Shown here piece by piece: positions 63,258 through 64,000 of a stretch of 64,000 nt of DNA. Every line of letters begins with the position of its first letter. Positions within the stretch are counted from its first letter, which is position 1. The notes beneath the pieces are model-generated. The model had not been told where the DNA came from. It saw only the letters and a list, made by a program, of their open reading frames with translations, and made no database searches. The stretch is taken from contig CP040678.1 in NCBI GenBank assembly GCA_005954745.1, positions 1 through 64,000 on the forward strand. The letters run 5' to 3'. Origin of the DNA: Halostella pelagica. Lineage in GTDB: Archaea > Halobacteriota > Halobacteria > Halobacteriales > Natronoarchaeaceae. The position numbers and the translations under genes are program-made.

Positions 63258-64000
63258 ATGCAGTGGAAAACGGACTGGGGGCTTCGCCTGCGGATGTTCG
63301 TGACGATGTTCCTGCTGTTCGCACTGTACATCGTCTTCGCCGCGGTGATCGTCCAGTACATCGGCGGCGGCATCCTGATGATGGGACTGATATTTGGCGG
63401 GTTCTCGCTCGTACAGTACTTCTTCAGCGACACGCTGACGCTGTGGAGCATGGGCGCAAAGGAGGTGTCGGAGGAGGAGTATCCCGAACTTCACGCCGCG
63501 ATGTCCCGGCTCTCGCAGCAGGCCGACCTCCCCAAGCCGAAGGTCGCGGTGGCGGACGACAAGGTTCCGAACGCCTTCGCCACGGGTCGGTCTCAACGCA
63601 ATGCGGCCGTCTGCGTGACGACCGGCCTCATGCGGACGCTAAACCAAGACGAACTAGAAGGCGTTCTCGCCCACGAACTCGCCCACGTCAAGAACCGCGA
63701 CATGATGGTGATGACGCTCGCCTCCTTCCTCTCGACGGTCGCGTTCGTCGTCGTCCGCTGGGGCGCGTTCTTCGGCGGCGGCCGTCGCCGCGACGGGGGC
63801 GGTGGCGGCATCATCGTCGCCATCGGCGTCTCGTTGCTGGTGTGGATAATCAGCTACGTTCTCATCCGTGCGCTGTCGCGCTACCGCGAGTACGCCGCGG
63901 ACCGCGGCGGTGCGAGCATCACGGGCCGGCCGTCGGCGCTCGCGAACGCCCTGCTGAAGATATCGGGCGAGATGGACAACATCCCGAAACAGGACATGCG
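63258..64000 (+). CDS. htpX: HtpX-family membrane zinc metalloprotease (partial)
   Basis: Starts MQWKTDWGLRLRMFVTMFLL at 63258; 247 codons visible, cut by the window end. Two N-terminal helices, the zinc motif VLAHELAHVKNRDMM (HEXXH), two more helices and the third-ligand region YREYAADRGGASITG (Glu/Asp) are visible. HtpX degrades damaged membrane proteins. A palindromic repeat lies right in front of it. Confidence 0.93.
   Translation, partial: MQWKTDWGLRLRMFVTMFLLFALYIVFAAVIVQYIGGGILMMGLIFGGFSLVQYFFSDTLTLWSMGAKEVSEEEYPELHAAMSRLSQQADLPKPKVAVADDKVPNAFATGRSQRNAAVCVTTGLMRTLNQDELEGVLAHELAHVKNRDMMVMTLASFLSTVAFVVVRWGAFFGGGRRRDGGGGGIIVAIGVSLLVWIISYVLIRALSRYREYAADRGGASITGRPSALANALLKISGEMDNIPKQDM

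Overview
The window is chromosomal DNA of a haloarchaeon (class Halobacteria). It is GC-rich, its proteins are strongly acidic, antisense frames are long and open throughout, and it carries archaeal markers: RadA, a small RFC subunit, archaeal AlaS, the ubiquitin-like modifier SAMP2, NMD3, a Trm5/Taw2-type enzyme, Tat-type signals and many Halobacteria-specific small proteins. No rRNA, tRNA or CRISPR array was seen. The genus cannot be fixed from the sequence alone.

Layout. 1-5.8 kb: a flippase-like membrane protein (partial), a sulfatase-fold enzyme with Thr at the nucleophile position, a NifU-type scaffold, a Tat lipoprotein with a vWA domain, then a 0.9-kb gene-free stretch with repeat debris. 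5.8-10 kb: a RecJ/DHH phosphoesterase and an overlapping tetrapyrrole operon hemC-SUMT-hemD. 10-13.6 kb: a double-HTH protein and a bioY-bioM-bioN biotin ECF transporter operon. 13.6-25.3 kb: an HdrD-like membrane Fe-S oxidoreductase, tandem GNATs, DedA, hemB, an Amt-PII fusion, an EamA exporter, hemL and radA. 25.5-32.4 kb: a MacB-type ABC pair, rpiA, a 55-residue histone-fold protein, larB, small nuclease and zinc proteins, and a phosphohexomutase.

32.4-35.24 kb is an AT-rich island. It holds a Tat-exported precursor with a Cys-rich hydrophobic C-terminus resembling halocin C8, a two-helix membrane protein, an overlapping convergent pair of small genes, and a decaying IS5-type transposase. 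This is the best candidate for an undescribed system (antimicrobial peptide plus possible immunity).

35.2-43.3 kb holds GNAT-samp2, a secreted bactofilin-like membrane protein, rfcS, a PAS/GAF histidine kinase and alaS. 43.3-50.9 kb holds an HD hydrolase, an alpha/beta hydrolase lacking its Ser nucleophile, a GIDE-like membrane protein, a glutamine amidotransferase, a glutaryl-CoA-dehydrogenase-like enzyme and an MFS transporter. 51.1-54.2 kb is a redox cluster: a quinone oxidoreductase fused in frame to the C-terminal part of a FabG-type SDR, an R2-like diiron oxidase, a DCC thiol protein and a cupin. 54.4-64 kb holds a ferredoxin, a PHP phosphoesterase, several DUF proteins, a frameshifted YkgJ gene, an XPD-like Fe-S helicase, the Trm5/Taw2-NMD3 pair and htpX (cut by the window end).

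Between genes there are two families of palindromic repeats, placed against stop codons or a promoter. There is also a conserved module of about 180 bp directly after the stop codons of the double-HTH gene and radA, whose core recurs after two further convergent genes. Tetrapyrrole genes (hemC, hemD, SUMT, hemB, hemL) are spread over 17 kb in three units.
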